The notes: generated by a model from the sequence alone, not told the origin. Shown: positions 42,410 to 52,040, numbered from the stretch's first letter. The stretch: 64,000 nucleotides of DNA from Roseiarcus sp963822215 (GCA_963822215.1 CAWGGX010000001.1:1-64000); one strand, 5' to 3'. Made by a program: numbers and translations.

Positions 42410-44072
42410 CTACAAATACAATCTAGGGTTTCCGTCAGGAGCCCTCTTTCGGAAGATAGTTAGCGCCAAAAGCGCCAGACCGATCGCCGCGGCGGTGAGC
42501 GAGCCGAACCGCGACTGCCAGGTCGGGGGCAAAGCCACGGGGAGATCGGAGTCAAGCACGCTCTCTACGCCGAGCGGCGCGGCGACGATCTCGCGTCCGA
42601 AGCCGTCGACGACCGCAGAAATGCCGGAATTGGCCACGCGCACGAGCGGCAGACCGAGTTCGACCGCTCTCAACCGCGCCTGAGCGTAATGCTGATAGGG
42701 GCCGGGCGTGACGCCGAACCAGGCGTCATCCGTGACGTTCAAGAGCCAGCCTGGACGCGCCGCGTGGTAAACGACGTCGCCGATTTCGGCGGGAAAGATG
42801 GCCTCATAGCAGATCAACGGGGTTGCGGCCGGCAAACCAGGCGCACGGAGCGTCGGCCGCCCCCCGGCGCCGGCTGTGAACCCGCCCGGCGCCTGAACGA
42901 ACTGGGTCACACCCGTCCAATCCAGAAGAGCCTGGAATGGGACATACTCGCCGAAGGGCACGAGGTGCTGCTTGTCGTAGCGCTCGCCGAGAAGGCCGTC
43001 GCGACCTACCATTTCGATGGAGTTGTAGTATTTCGGATCGCGCCCCGCCTCCGTCTCGACCCGCGCCGCGCCTGTGATAAGGGTCGTGCCGGGCCCGAGC
43101 AGGGAGGCGATGTCGCCCAGCGCCTGCGGGTCTCGTGACAGGATGAACGGGAACGCCAACTCCGGCCATATGAGATGAGTTCACGCGGCTCTTGTCGTTC
43201 GCGTCGAGCACGCCGTTCCGAGCGGACAACTCGAGGTAGCGCCGCACGATTGCGGCCTTGTTCTCGGGCGCGAAGGACTCCCCCTGCGCGATGTCGGGTT
43301 GCATCAGCCGCAGCCGGACGCCGGGCACGGTCGCGGTCGCCGGCGCAGCAAGCCGGACGGCGCCGAAGCCGGCGATCCCGAGCAGCGCGAGGCCGGCGAC
43401 GACAGTCGGCGCGAGGCCGCCGCCGGGTCCGCGCCAGAGCGTCGCGGGCGCCGCGAAAATAGCAACGGTGATGAAGGTGAGCCCATGCAGGCCGACCACC
43501 GAGGCGATCTGCGCCAAAGTAAGATTCGCCCCGAGGGCCATGCCGATGTCGTTCCACGGGAAGCCGGTGAACACGAGGCCCCGCGCCCACTCGCTCACGC
43601 CCAGACCGAACGCCAGCGCGAGGATCCGCCAGGGCCCGGACGACCAGAGGAAGCCCGCGAGCGCGAATCCGAATGCGGGAAAAAAGGCCAGCCCCGCCGG
43701 CAGCGCGACCACACCGAGCGGCAGCGCCCAGAGGAACTTGTCGCCATCGACCAGGCAGGCCGTACCGACCCACCAGAGTCCGACGAGGAAATAGCCGAAG
43801 CCGAACCACCAGCCGGCGCCGAAGGCCGCCTTGGCGCGCGCAAAGCCAGCCGAACCGCCGATCGCCGACTGCGATCCATCGATCAGCCACACCGCGATCG
43901 TCATCGGGACAGCCATAAGGACGAGAACGTCGAAAGGCGGCAACGCGAAAGCGCCGACCGCGCCGGATAGGAAAGCAATCGCGCGCCCACGCCAGCCCCA
44001 CGACAGGATCACGCTTGCCGGAAGGGCGGCGAGCGCACTGGCCACCGTCGCCGTCTGGGCGACCTCGCTCAA
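42410..44072 (-). CDS. lnt: Apolipoprotein N-acyltransferase, frameshifted as assembled
   Basis: Lnt adds the third acyl chain to outer-membrane lipoproteins. The N-terminal half has about eight membrane helices (ALPPFDVLVLMAVPMTIAVWLIDG, GWWFGFGYFLVGLWWVG, GFPWNDIGMALG) and enters the nitrilase domain. The frame breaks near 43177-43182. After it, THLIWPELAFPFIL, HLVPFGEYVPFQ with the catalytic Lys/Glu region, and PLICYEAIFPAEIG with the catalytic Cys follow to the end. Removing the extra A in GAACTC (minus strand) restores RVTHLIWPE and a 553-residue protein. The error is the same as in ychF. The TTG start at 44072 is tentative. Confidence 0.9.
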
Positions 44073-44704
44073 AGCCGAGAGCCTCTGTCGGCGGCAAAGG
44101 ATCGGACGCAATAAACGTGCGTTTTCAGAGCGTTCAACAGTGTCAGGGCCCTTATTGGAGTTCGCTTTCGTGCCTTCTCGGACGCTCGAGGCCAAAATCA
44201 GGAGTTGCTGTAACCGCCAGGCCGGACGCCGTCCGATCCATCCCATACTTGGCGCCCTGCCCGATGTCGCCAACGGCCCTGGACGGCGCGCGTCTTTCTA
44301 AAGCCGAATCCGCTTCCCTGCTAGCAGGGAACTTTCTTGCGCCGCGGTTAGCGCTCGGTTCCAGAAAATCCTGCAGCGTCATGGCGTTGCTGGATTTACA
44401 ACCCACCCGTTGTCAGCTCGATCGGCTGCAGAACAGGGAACTTAACAGGATCGGAACAGGGAATTATCAGGCGATTTCGCGGCGGATCAGGGAAAGAACA
44501 GGCGCACGAAAACAGGGCGCACGAACGGACGCGGCCGGGTTGTAAGGCGTCGCGGGGACTCCCTTCCCCGGGGGGGGGGGAAGGCGGCTCCTGAGAGCGG
44601 CCGAATGAACGGGCGCCGCGCGGATCGCATCCGGCGCCACGAGCGGAGCGCCGTCTTCGTCCGCCCGAAGCGGGCCCCCGAGACAATGCCGAAGGACCCC
44701 CGAC
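44073..44704. other. Intergenic region between the corC-like gene and lnt
   Basis: About 630 bases without a gene. Most of it is copy 2 of the 270-bp dispersed repeat (44314-44585), which ends in a CTTCCCC-poly(G)-GAAGG palindrome. No further feature is supported. Confidence 0.65.
44314..44585 (+). repeat. 270-bp dispersed repeat, copy 2
   Basis: Starts with the same perfect palindrome TTCCCTGCTAGCAGGGAA (44314-44331) as copy 1, then CCGCGG, CGGTTCC, CAGCGTCATGGCGTTG-TGG-TTTACAACC, GAACAGGGAA, GGAACAGGGAATTATCAG, GATCAGGGAAAGAACAGG and ACGCGGCCGGGTTGTA. Ends near a run of 11-13 G flanked by CTTCCCC and GAAGG. Confidence 0.78.
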
Positions 44705-45718
44705 CTAATTGTCGTCGCGCCGCTTCGGAGGAACCGCCGAAGGCGGGGCGTCCGGCCCTGGCGTCCGGGCGGCGAGCGGCCAGAGCTTCATCCGTTTGAT
44801 GCGCCGCGGATCGGCGTCGAGAATCTCATATTCGAAGCCGCCGGGCCCTTTCAGGATCTCGCCGCGGCTCGGGACGCGGCCGGCGGAGGCGGTGACAAGG
44901 CCGCCAATCGTGTCGACCTCCTCCGCGTCGGCGAGCGAGGCGAAATCGAAGCCGAGCGCCTCCGACACGTCGTCGAGCGACGCCCGCGCCTCGATAATGA
45001 AGGCCCCGCCATCGGCGGGATGGATCGGGGTTTCCGTTTCGTCGTGCTCGTCCTCGATGTCGCCGACAATCGATTCGACGACGTCCTCGATCGAAACGAG
45101 GCCGTCGGTGCCGCCGTACTCGTCGATCACCAGCGCCATATGCGTGCGCGACATCTGCATGCGCAGCAGCAGATCGAGCGCCGGCATCGACGGCGGAGCA
45201 TAGAGGACCGGCCGTAGGATGCCGGCGTCCGACAAGGTCATGTCCAGCGCGCCGGCCGCGCCAGCCGGCTGCGGCGGCGCGTCGGGGGCTGCGGTCAATC
45301 CGAAACGAGGATCGGAGGCGAGAAAGACAAGGAGGTCGCGAATGTGGATCATGCCGCGTGGATCGTCGAGAGTCTCCCCATAGACGGGCAGCCTCGAATG
45401 GCCAGCGGAACGGAAGAGGTCCAGCGCCTCCCGAAAGGTCGTGTCCAGCGCGAGCGCGACCACGTCGGCGCGGGGCACCATGACGTCCGCCACCCGGACA
45501 TCGTGAAGCGCGAGCACATTCTTCAGAATCGCCCGCTCTTGGGGCGTGAACTCTGCGCCGGCGCTCTCGTCGATCGCGTCCTCGATGTCATCGCGGACGG
45601 AGCCCGGCGCCAAGCCAAAAAGCCCTCTCAGCCGCTCGAAAAGCCCGGGAGTCGTTTCCCGCGAAGACGGAGATGCTGGCGGCGCCTCATTGCGCTCGTC
45701 GTGCGTCGTTTCGCTCAT
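44705..45718 (-). CDS. CorC/HlyC-type CBS-domain protein
   Basis: 337 residues without membrane helices. Two CBS domains (RVADVMVPRADVVALALDTTFREALDLF..., RPVLYAPPSMPALDLLLRM) end with DEYGGTDGLVSIEDVVESIVGDIEDEHD, then a C-terminal CorC_HlyC domain (ADGGAFIIEARASLDDVSEALG, DTIGGLVTASAGRVP). Family members are linked to Mg2+/Co2+ efflux (CorC) but are often called hemolysins; the role here is not certain. It overlaps the ybeY stop by 4 nt, as in the conserved phoH-ybeY-corC-lnt block. Confidence 0.92.
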   Translation of the reverse strand: MSETTHDERNEAPPASPSSRETTPGLFERLRGLFGLAPGSVRDDIEDAIDESAGAEFTPQERAILKNVLALHDVRVADVMVPRADVVALALDTTFREALDLFRSAGHSRLPVYGETLDDPRGMIHIRDLLVFLASDPRFGLTAAPDAPPQPAGAAGALDMTLSDAGILRPVLYAPPSMPALDLLLRMQMSRTHMALVIDEYGGTDGLVSIEDVVESIVGDIEDEHDETETPIHPADGGAFIIEARASLDDVSEALGFDFASLADAEEVDTIGGLVTASAGRVPSRGEILKGPGGFEYEILDADPRRIKRMKLWPLAARTPGPDAPPSAVPPKRRDDN

Positions 45719-46191
45719 TCCATAATGGTTCCGTCCGCGTAGGGGTTCGCGACCCCCACGCGAGCCAATATCCTGGTCTCGAGCGCTTCCATGCGCTCGG
45801 CCTCGTCGTCCGTCTGATGATCGTAGCCGATCAGATGCAAAAAGCCATGCGCAATGAGATGACGGTAATGGTCGGCGAGCGGGACGCCGGTCGCCTCCGC
45901 CTCGCGCGCCAGGGTCTCGAACGCCAGGGCGATGTCGCCGAGCGCAGCGCTTTCGGCTCCCGCGGCAGGAAAGGACAGGACGTTGGTCGGCTTGTCCTGG
46001 CCGCGCCATCGGGCGTTCAGCGCCCGGACTTCGGCATCGCTGGTCAGGAGCAGGCTCACCTCGGCGCCGTCGCGCGCCGCAAGCCCCGTTTCGGCGACGC
46101 AGGCGGCGACCGTTTCGCGCGCCAGGCTCCGGGCGCGCGGCAGCTTCCGCCATAAAGACGACGGCGCGTTAATGTCGAGCGAGAGCCTCAT
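45715..46191 (-). CDS. ybeY: YbeY endoribonuclease / 16S rRNA maturation factor
   Basis: 158 residues. The metal-binding motif HGFLHLIGYDHQ (H-x3-H-x5-H) near residue 113 marks YbeY, a single-strand RNase involved in 16S rRNA 3' maturation and ribosome quality control. LNARWRGQDKPTNVLSFP and LGDIALAFETLAREA are also typical. It overlaps phoH and the corC-like gene by 4 nt each, so all three are one operon. Confidence 0.95.
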   Translation of the reverse strand: MRLSLDINAPSSLWRKLPRARSLARETVAACVAETGLAARDGAEVSLLLTSDAEVRALNARWRGQDKPTNVLSFPAAGAESAALGDIALAFETLAREAEATGVPLADHYRHLIAHGFLHLIGYDHQTDDEAERMEALETRILARVGVANPYADGTIME

Positions 46192-47297
46192 GGGCCGCCG
46201 GCGGGACGACCTTCCTGGCCTGCGCGCTCGTAGGCCTCGACGATCTGGCGGACCAGATCGTGGCGCACGACGTCGATATGGGTGAACCGGACATGGCCGA
46301 TGCGCGGGTTCGCCGACAATAGGCGAATGGCCTCGCCGAGGCCGGACTTCTGGCCCGGCGCGAGGTCGGTCTGGCTAGGATCGCCATTGATCATCATCCG
46401 CGACCCTTCGCCGAGGCGGGTCAGGAACATCTTCATCTGCATCGCGGTTGCGTTCTGGGCCTCGTCGAGCAGCACCGCGGCTTTCGACAGTGTCCGTCCG
46501 CGCATGAAAGCGAGCGGCGCAATCTCGATCATGCCGGTCTGGATGCCGCGCTCGACCATGCGTCCGTCCATGAAGTCGTACAGGGCGTCGTAGATCGGCC
46601 GCAGATAGGGATCGACCTTCTCTTTCATGTCGCCCGGGAGGAAGCCGAGCCGCTCGCCGGCCTCGACCGCCGGGCGCGACAGGATCAGCCGCTCGACCAG
46701 GCCCTGCTCCAAGAGCGACACGGCGTGCCCGACCGCAAGCCAGGTCTTGCCCGTGCCGGCCGGCCCCTCGGCGAACACCAGTTCGTATTTCCGCAGCGCG
46801 GCGAGATAGCGGTCCTGCGCAGCGTTGCGGGCGCGCACTACGCCGCGCTTGCGGGTCTTGACGATGCCGAAACTGTCGCGCCCCGATTCGTCGCCCGGAA
46901 ACAGGAAACCCTGGTAGGCGCTTTCTGCGATCGCCCCCTCGACGTCGCCCTCGCTCGCCTGTTGACCCATCTTCACCCGTTCGTAAAGCATTTCGAAAAC
47001 GCGACGGGCCTGCTCGCTCGCCTCTTTCGGGCCCTTGATCACGACCTGGTTGCCGTTGGCGTAGGCCGACACGCCGAGCGAGCGCTCGATGCGGGCGATG
47101 TTTTGATCATAGTGCCCGAACACCACGGAGGCGGCCGCATTGTCGGGAAATGCAATCGAGATTTCGGTAGGCTTGGATTCGCGGAGGGTCGAATTCGGCG
47201 TGGGCGGAGCGGCGGCGACGCGCGACGGCGACGGGTCCTGCGGCTTCAAATCGATGCTCTCCCTGGCTTCCGGTTCCCGGTTCGAATCATCCTGCAC
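46188..47297 (-). CDS. PhoH-family ATPase
   Basis: 369 residues. A KH-like N-terminal part leads to the PhoH ATPase core: Walker A GPAGTGKTWLA near residue 160 and Walker B AAVLLDEAQNAT, plus ILSRPAVEAGERLGFLPGDMKEKVDPYLRPIYDAL and MMINGDPSQTDL. It is thought to act on RNA together with YbeY (ATPase, possibly helicase). Start is a GTG at 47297, overlapping miaB by 11 nt. Confidence 0.94.
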   Translation of the reverse strand: MQDDSNREPEARESIDLKPQDPSPSRVAAAPPTPNSTLRESKPTEISIAFPDNAAASVVFGHYDQNIARIERSLGVSAYANGNQVVIKGPKEASEQARRVFEMLYERVKMGQQASEGDVEGAIAESAYQGFLFPGDESGRDSFGIVKTRKRGVVRARNAAQDRYLAALRKYELVFAEGPAGTGKTWLAVGHAVSLLEQGLVERLILSRPAVEAGERLGFLPGDMKEKVDPYLRPIYDALYDFMDGRMVERGIQTGMIEIAPLAFMRGRTLSKAAVLLDEAQNATAMQMKMFLTRLGEGSRMMINGDPSQTDLAPGQKSGLGEAIRLLSANPRIGHVRFTHIDVVRHDLVRQIVEAYERAGQEGRPAGGP

Positions 47298-48726
47298 TTA
47301 AGATCAAATCCTGCTTTTGCGACGCTGGCGAGACAATGCGGCCACGGAGCGAATTGGGGCCGACCCCGACGATTTCCACTTCCACCATGGCGCCGATCAG
47401 CGAACGCGGCCCCTCCGCGAACACCGCCTGCATATAGGGCGAGCGTCCGATCGCCTGGCCTGGGTGGCGTCCGGGCTTCTCGAACAGGACCGCGAGGCGC
47501 CGCCCTACGCAGGCGCGGTTGAACGCCTGCCGCTGGTCCTCCAGCAGCACCTGCAATGCGGCAAGACGCGCCGCCTTGACGCCCTCGTCGATCTGTCCGT
47601 CCATCTCCGCCGCCGGCGTTCCCGGCCGGGCGGAATATTTGAAGGCGAAGGACGAGGCGAAGCCGACGGCGCGCACAAGGTCGAGCGTCGCCTCGAAATC
47701 GGCGTCCGTTTCGCCCGGATAGCCGACAATGAAGTCCGAGGAGACCGCAATGTCCGGCCGCGCCGCGCGCACCCGGGCGATCACGCCGAGATAGTCGGCG
47801 ACGCGATGGCGGCGATTCATCAAGGCGAGGATGCGGTCGGAGCCGGACTGGACAGGAAGATGGAGATAGGGCGCGAGCGCCTCGACCTCCCGGTGCGCGG
47901 CGATCAGGTCGTCGCTCATATCATTGGGATGCGAGGTCGCGTAACGGACCCGGCTCACTGCGGGAACATCCGCGGTCGCTGCGATCAGCCCGGCAAGCCC
48001 GACCGGCCGTCCCGCCGCGTCGGCCCCGTGATAGGCGTTGACGTTCTGGCCGATCAGCATGACCTCCCGCACGCCCGCGCGGGCGAGCCCGCCGATCTCG
48101 GCCAGAACCGCCTCGACGGGGCGAGAGGCTTCGGCGCCGCGGGTGTAGGGCACGACGCAGAACGAGCAGAACTTGTCGCACCCCTCCTGGACGGTGACGA
48201 AGGCGGCGACGCCCCGCTTCCTCACCGCCTCCGGCGCGCTCGCCGGCAGCCGGGCGAATTTGTCCTCGGCGGGGAAGTCGGTGCCGATCACGCCCGTCTG
48301 CGCTTCGGCCTCGCGCAAGAGCTCCGGCAGCCGATGGTAACTTTGCGGACCGACGACCACGTCCACCGCCGGCTGGCGACGCAGGATCTCGGCGCCCTCG
48401 GCCTGGGCGAGGCAGCCGGCGACCACAAGCGTCGTGCGGCGGCCCGCGCGTCCGCGCTCTTCCTTCAACTCGCGCAGCTTGCCGAGCTCGGAATAGATCT
48501 TTTCCGACGCCCTTTCCCGGATATGGCAGGTATTGAGGACGATCAGCTCCGCGTCCTCGGCGTGCGCCGCCTCCGCATAGCCCTCGGCCGCCGCAAGATC
48601 CGCCATACGCTGCGAATCATAGACGTTCATCTGGCAGCCGAACGACTTGATGAACGCGCGCGGGGCTGGCTCCGGTCGGGTCGCGGCGGCGCGGCGCGCG
48701 TCTTCAAGCACAGTCGATTCGGACAA
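47287..48726 (-). CDS. miaB: MiaB, tRNA-2-methylthio-N6-dimethylallyladenosine synthase
   Basis: 479 residues. Three domains: the N-terminal MTTase with cluster Cys (FGCQMNVYDS, LNTCHIRERA, AGCLAQ), the radical-SAM core with CDKFCSFC near residue 183, and a C-terminal TRAM domain. It adds the methylthio group to ms2i6A37 of tRNA using two 4Fe-4S clusters. A TTG start at 48726 with GGAG 7 nt upstream. First gene of the miaB-phoH-ybeY-corC run. Confidence 0.96.
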   Translation of the reverse strand: MSESTVLEDARRAAATRPEPAPRAFIKSFGCQMNVYDSQRMADLAAAEGYAEAAHAEDAELIVLNTCHIRERASEKIYSELGKLRELKEERGRAGRRTTLVVAGCLAQAEGAEILRRQPAVDVVVGPQSYHRLPELLREAEAQTGVIGTDFPAEDKFARLPASAPEAVRKRGVAAFVTVQEGCDKFCSFCVVPYTRGAEASRPVEAVLAEIGGLARAGVREVMLIGQNVNAYHGADAAGRPVGLAGLIAATADVPAVSRVRYATSHPNDMSDDLIAAHREVEALAPYLHLPVQSGSDRILALMNRRHRVADYLGVIARVRAARPDIAVSSDFIVGYPGETDADFEATLDLVRAVGFASSFAFKYSARPGTPAAEMDGQIDEGVKAARLAALQVLLEDQRQAFNRACVGRRLAVLFEKPGRHPGQAIGRSPYMQAVFAEGPRSLIGAMVEVEIVGVGPNSLRGRIVSPASQKQDLILSAG

Positions 48727-48753
48727 TGAGGGTCTCCAGTGGCAATTGCTTAC

Positions 48754-49620
48754 TTAAGCCTTTTCGCGTCCCGGGAAAATAGCGGGCGCAACCCCGGCGC
48801 GAGCCTCCGCGGCGAGGCGCCGCACCGCCGCCTCGGTCAGGCGCGCGACGGACTTCCGGTCCATGTCCGGCGTGACCCGGATCGGAACGCCGCAATAGAC
48901 GTCGCACGTGACGCCGCCGCCGCGGGCGTAGCGATAGAAATGCGGCAGGAAAGTCATGTCGCCGTACCAGGCGATCCTTGGCCGCTCGAACCGCGCCATC
49001 GGCAGGCCGGCGAGCCGCGAATAGTGGAGGAAGACCGGCTGGACGAACGCGGGGAATTCGTTCCCGGCGATCGCCGCCTGCCGGATCGCCTCAAAATGCG
49101 ACGAGCGGAAGCGCAGGAGCCGGTTGCCGTCGCTAGTGGTCGCCTCGGCGAACAGGACCACCGACGCGCCGGCGCGCATCGTCTCGACCATTCTGGCGTT
49201 GACCTCCGGGATGCAGCGGCGCCGGCCGCGATCGACATAAACGGCCCCCTGCAAGGCGACGAGTTCGCGGCCGACTGGATGCGGGCCGATCTCCTTTTTG
49301 GCGAGAAAGCTCATCGGCGCGAGCGAACCCAACACGGGAATGTCGAGCCACGAGACATGGTTGCCGACGATCAAACAGCTGCCCGAGTTGGCCAAATCAC
49401 CATGACGACGCACGGTCACGCCAAGTCCGACGCACAGTACGCGGTGGAACAGGACCGGCGCCCGCTCGCCGAGCCGCCACTTCAGCCGCTGGGCGAGGCG
49501 CCGCGGCGGACCGACGGCGACGACGAAGACGGCAAGCGCCAGGACAAGGCCGGCGAGCCGCACAAGCGTGGAGACGGCGAGGGGAGGAGGACCCGCCCTC
49601 GCGGTTGCGACGAGACTCAC
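48754..49620 (-). CDS. 1-acyl-sn-glycerol-3-phosphate acyltransferase-like protein
   Basis: 288 residues. One N-terminal membrane helix (LVRLAGLVLALAVFVVAVG), then the PlsC domain with the catalytic NHVSWLDIP (H-x4-D) and block III FAEATTSDGNRLLRF. It acylates a lysophospholipid or lyso-ornithine lipid; which one cannot be told. The GTG at 49620 overlaps the rimI stop by 4 nt (GTGA), so it is coupled to rimI. Confidence 0.9.
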   Translation of the reverse strand: MSLVATARAGPPPLAVSTLVRLAGLVLALAVFVVAVGPPRRLAQRLKWRLGERAPVLFHRVLCVGLGVTVRRHGDLANSGSCLIVGNHVSWLDIPVLGSLAPMSFLAKKEIGPHPVGRELVALQGAVYVDRGRRRCIPEVNARMVETMRAGASVVLFAEATTSDGNRLLRFRSSHFEAIRQAAIAGNEFPAFVQPVFLHYSRLAGLPMARFERPRIAWYGDMTFLPHFYRYARGGGVTCDVYCGVPIRVTPDMDRKSVARLTEAAVRRLAAEARAGVAPAIFPGREKA

Positions 49621-50102
49621 GGGAGGCCCCTGCGCATGACGACGGCAAGCGCGCGCGAACCATCCTTCCGGCGATAATAGCCGGGACGTTCGCCGACCTT
49701 GACGAAGCCGAGACGACGATAGAGCGCCAGCGCCGCGGCGTTGTCCTCGTCGACCTCGAGGAACATCGCCCGCGCCCCGGCGTTCGCGGCCCGGCGCAGC
49801 ATCTCGGCCATCAGGGCGCGCCCAACTCCCCGTCCGCGCCATCCGGCCTCGACCGCGATGGTCAGGATCTCGGCTTCGTCCGCCGCGAGGCGCGCGAGCG
49901 CGAAACCGCGCAAGAGCCCGTTCGCCGGGTCGAGCGCCGCTGCGGCGAGCGTCGAGGGGTCGGCGACGAGCCGGGCGACCTCCTCGGCCGACCATGGATG
50001 GGCGAAACCGGCGGCGTGCAGGCGGGCGCAATCTTCGGCCTTATCGCTGCGCAGCGGCCGGATGACGGGCGGGGGCGATCTGCCGCCGAAGCCGAAAATC
50101 AT
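49617..50102 (-). CDS. rimI: RimI-type ribosomal-protein N-acetyltransferase
   Basis: 161 residues of the GNAT fold. Acetyl-CoA loop VEAGWRGRGVGRALM, EVDEDNAAALALYRRLGFVKVGERPGYYRR near the C-terminus. In E. coli RimI acetylates ribosomal protein S18. Start at 50102 (MIFGFGGRSP), 7 nt after the tsaB stop. The tsaB-rimI arrangement is widely conserved, which supports the name. Confidence 0.9.
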   Translation of the reverse strand: MIFGFGGRSPPPVIRPLRSDKAEDCARLHAAGFAHPWSAEEVARLVADPSTLAAAALDPANGLLRGFALARLAADEAEILTIAVEAGWRGRGVGRALMAEMLRRAANAGARAMFLEVDEDNAAALALYRRLGFVKVGERPGYYRRKDGSRALAVVMRRGLP

Positions 50103-50109
50103 CGCGTCC

Positions 50110-50799
50110 TCAGACGGACGCCCGGGCGATCGGCTCGGCCGGATTGGGACGTGCATCCGGCGCTTTGACGTAAAGCGGCCGGGCCGGATTGCCGGCCGGA
50201 TCGAGGGCCAGCCCGATCCGCGCGACCGCGACGATGTCGGGCGCGTCGCCGGCGGCCGCAAGGTCGTAGGGGAGGCCGGCGCGGTGCGCTTCGGCGGCGA
50301 CGAGATCGGCGGCGTCCCCGGCCAGCAGCGCCGGCCCTGCTCCGATGCCGCGCACGCACTCGCGCACGGCGTCGCAGCGCGGAGGCCCGAGCGGACGGCC
50401 GGACGCCTCGAACAGCTGGAAATAGACCGATCCGTGACGGGCGTCGATCGCGGCCGCGATGATCCCCGGCCGGGGCTCGCTGAGCAGGGGCGCGGCGAAG
50501 GCGACCAGCGTCGGGACCCCGACCACAGGGACGCCGAGCGCGAGCCCCATCGCGCGGGCGAGCGCGAGGCCGACGCGGATGCCGGTGAACGAGCCGGGGC
50601 CGATCGTCACCGCGATCCTGTCGAGCGCGGCGAAACCGCCCTCGAGAGCGCGTCCGGCCTCCTCGACCATCGGAGCGAGCGCCTCGGCATGGCCCCGCGC
50701 CATCGGGCGACTGAGGACCGCGAGCGGCTCGACACGCCCAGCCTCGACCACCGCGACCGACGCCGCGCCGCAGGACGTGTCGATGGCCAGGATGCGCAC
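50110..50799 (-). CDS. tsaB: TsaB, tRNA threonylcarbamoyladenosine biosynthesis subunit
   Basis: 229 residues. ASKHA-fold protein that partners TsaD in t6A37 synthesis. MRILAIDTSCGAASVAV, MARGHAEALAPMVEEA and VTIGPGSFTGIRVGLALARAMGL are diagnostic. GTG start at 50799 with GGGGAGGG about 7 nt upstream. First gene of the tsaB-rimI-acyltransferase unit. Confidence 0.95.
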   Translation of the reverse strand: MRILAIDTSCGAASVAVVEAGRVEPLAVLSRPMARGHAEALAPMVEEAGRALEGGFAALDRIAVTIGPGSFTGIRVGLALARAMGLALGVPVVGVPTLVAFAAPLLSEPRPGIIAAAIDARHGSVYFQLFEASGRPLGPPRCDAVRECVRGIGAGPALLAGDAADLVAAEAHRAGLPYDLAAAGDAPDIVAVARIGLALDPAGNPARPLYVKAPDARPNPAEPIARASV

Positions 50800-50852
50800 C
50801 GCTCAACCCTCCCCGCCTAGCGCGTGATGTGTCTGGGTAGAGACGCCAACCG

Positions 50853-50970
50853 TCCCTTCCCACCGCTTGCAGGGAGAAGGCTAGGATGAGGGGCGTGGCG
50901 AGCGCACGCGGCGGCCAATCGCCAAAGCCCCTCACCCCTGCCCTCTCCCCGCAAACGGCGAGAGGGGGAT
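50853..50970. repeat. REP-like composite repeat, copy 3
   Basis: Degenerate first stem (CCTTCC-CACCGCTTGCAGGGAGAAGG), then CTAGGATGAGGGGCG, GGCGAGCGCACGCGG, CCAATCGCCAA, GCCCCTCACCC and a second stem CTCTCCCCGCAAACGGCGAGAGG. The same modules in the same order as copy 2. Confidence 0.85.
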
Positions 50971-51005
50971 TTCCGGCGGCAACCTCTACACAATTGCAAC
51001 ATGCC

Positions 51006-51890
51006 CTACCTGGTGATCAGGGTTCCGGACCCCTGGTCGGTCAGGAGTTCGATCAGCACCGCGTGCGGGATCTTGCCGTCGAGGATGACGACACCCTCGA
51101 CGCCGCGCTCGAGCGCGTAGATGCAGGTCTCGACCTTGGGAATCATGCCGCCGGTGATGGTGCCGTCGGCGATGAGTCCGCGGATCTCGTCGACCTTGAG
51201 CTCCTTGATCAGATTTCTGTCCTTGTCGAGCACGCCCGGCACGTCGGTCAGGAACAGGAGGCGCTTGGCCTTGAGCGCCCCGGCGATCGCGCCGGCGAAC
51301 GTGTCGGCGTTGACGTTATAGGTCTGGCCGTCGGCGCCCTGCGCGACCGGCGCAAGCACCGGGATCAGCTCGCGTCCAAGAATCTGCTCGAGCACGGTCA
51401 TGTCGACCTTGTCGGGCTCGCCGACGAAGCCGAGGTCGACGACGTCCTCGTCCACGGCATGCGGGCGATGGACCTTGCGCGCGACGACCATGTTGCCGTC
51501 CTTGCCGCAGAGGCCGATCGCGCGGCCGCCCTCGGCGTTGATCGAGCCGACGATCGACTTGTTGATCGAGCCGGCCAGCACCATTTCGACGATCTCGATG
51601 GTTGGCTTGTCGGTCACCCGGAGGCCGCCGGAAAAATGCGATTCGATGCCGAGCTTCTTCAGCATCGAGCCGATCTGTGGACCGCCGCCGTGGACGACCA
51701 CCGGATTGATGCCGGACTGTTCGAGCAGCACCATGTCCTTGGCAAAGTCGCGCGCCGTCTGCTCGTCGCCCATGGCGTGCCCGCCGTATTTCACCACCAC
51801 GACCGCTTCGTCGTAGCGCAGCATGTGGGGCAGCGCCTGCATCAGAATCTCGGACTTCTGCTGCGGCGTGGCGTTGAGGGCGTCGGTCAT
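51006..51890 (-). CDS. argB: Acetylglutamate kinase
   Basis: 294 residues. Phosphorylates N-acetylglutamate in arginine synthesis. AVVVVKYGGHAMGD, HGGGPQIGSMLKKLGI, NADTFAGAIAGALKAKRLLFLTDVPGV and GGMIPKVETCIYALERGVEGVVILDGK carry the substrate and ATP sites. It ends with the Rhizobiales-type tail LLTDQGSGTLIT. Start at 51890 behind GGAG. Confidence 0.97.
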   Translation of the reverse strand: MTDALNATPQQKSEILMQALPHMLRYDEAVVVVKYGGHAMGDEQTARDFAKDMVLLEQSGINPVVVHGGGPQIGSMLKKLGIESHFSGGLRVTDKPTIEIVEMVLAGSINKSIVGSINAEGGRAIGLCGKDGNMVVARKVHRPHAVDEDVVDLGFVGEPDKVDMTVLEQILGRELIPVLAPVAQGADGQTYNVNADTFAGAIAGALKAKRLLFLTDVPGVLDKDRNLIKELKVDEIRGLIADGTITGGMIPKVETCIYALERGVEGVVILDGKIPHAVLIELLTDQGSGTLITR

Positions 51891-52040
51891 GGAGGCTCCG
51901 GAAGGCTTCGGGCGCGCACGCTTCTAGCCGCTCGCGCGTTGAAGCTCAAACGGTTTGCGGCGATTGAGGGGCCGTGCGCACCGATCGCGGGAGCGCCTGA
52001 CTTGCGGCCGCGCAGGCGCGAAGGCGACCCGCGCCAGCAT

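Noticed and set aside
47317..48729. 470-codon plus-strand frame opposite miaB
   Set aside because: Shadow frame with no recognisable motif; miaB is complete on the minus strand.
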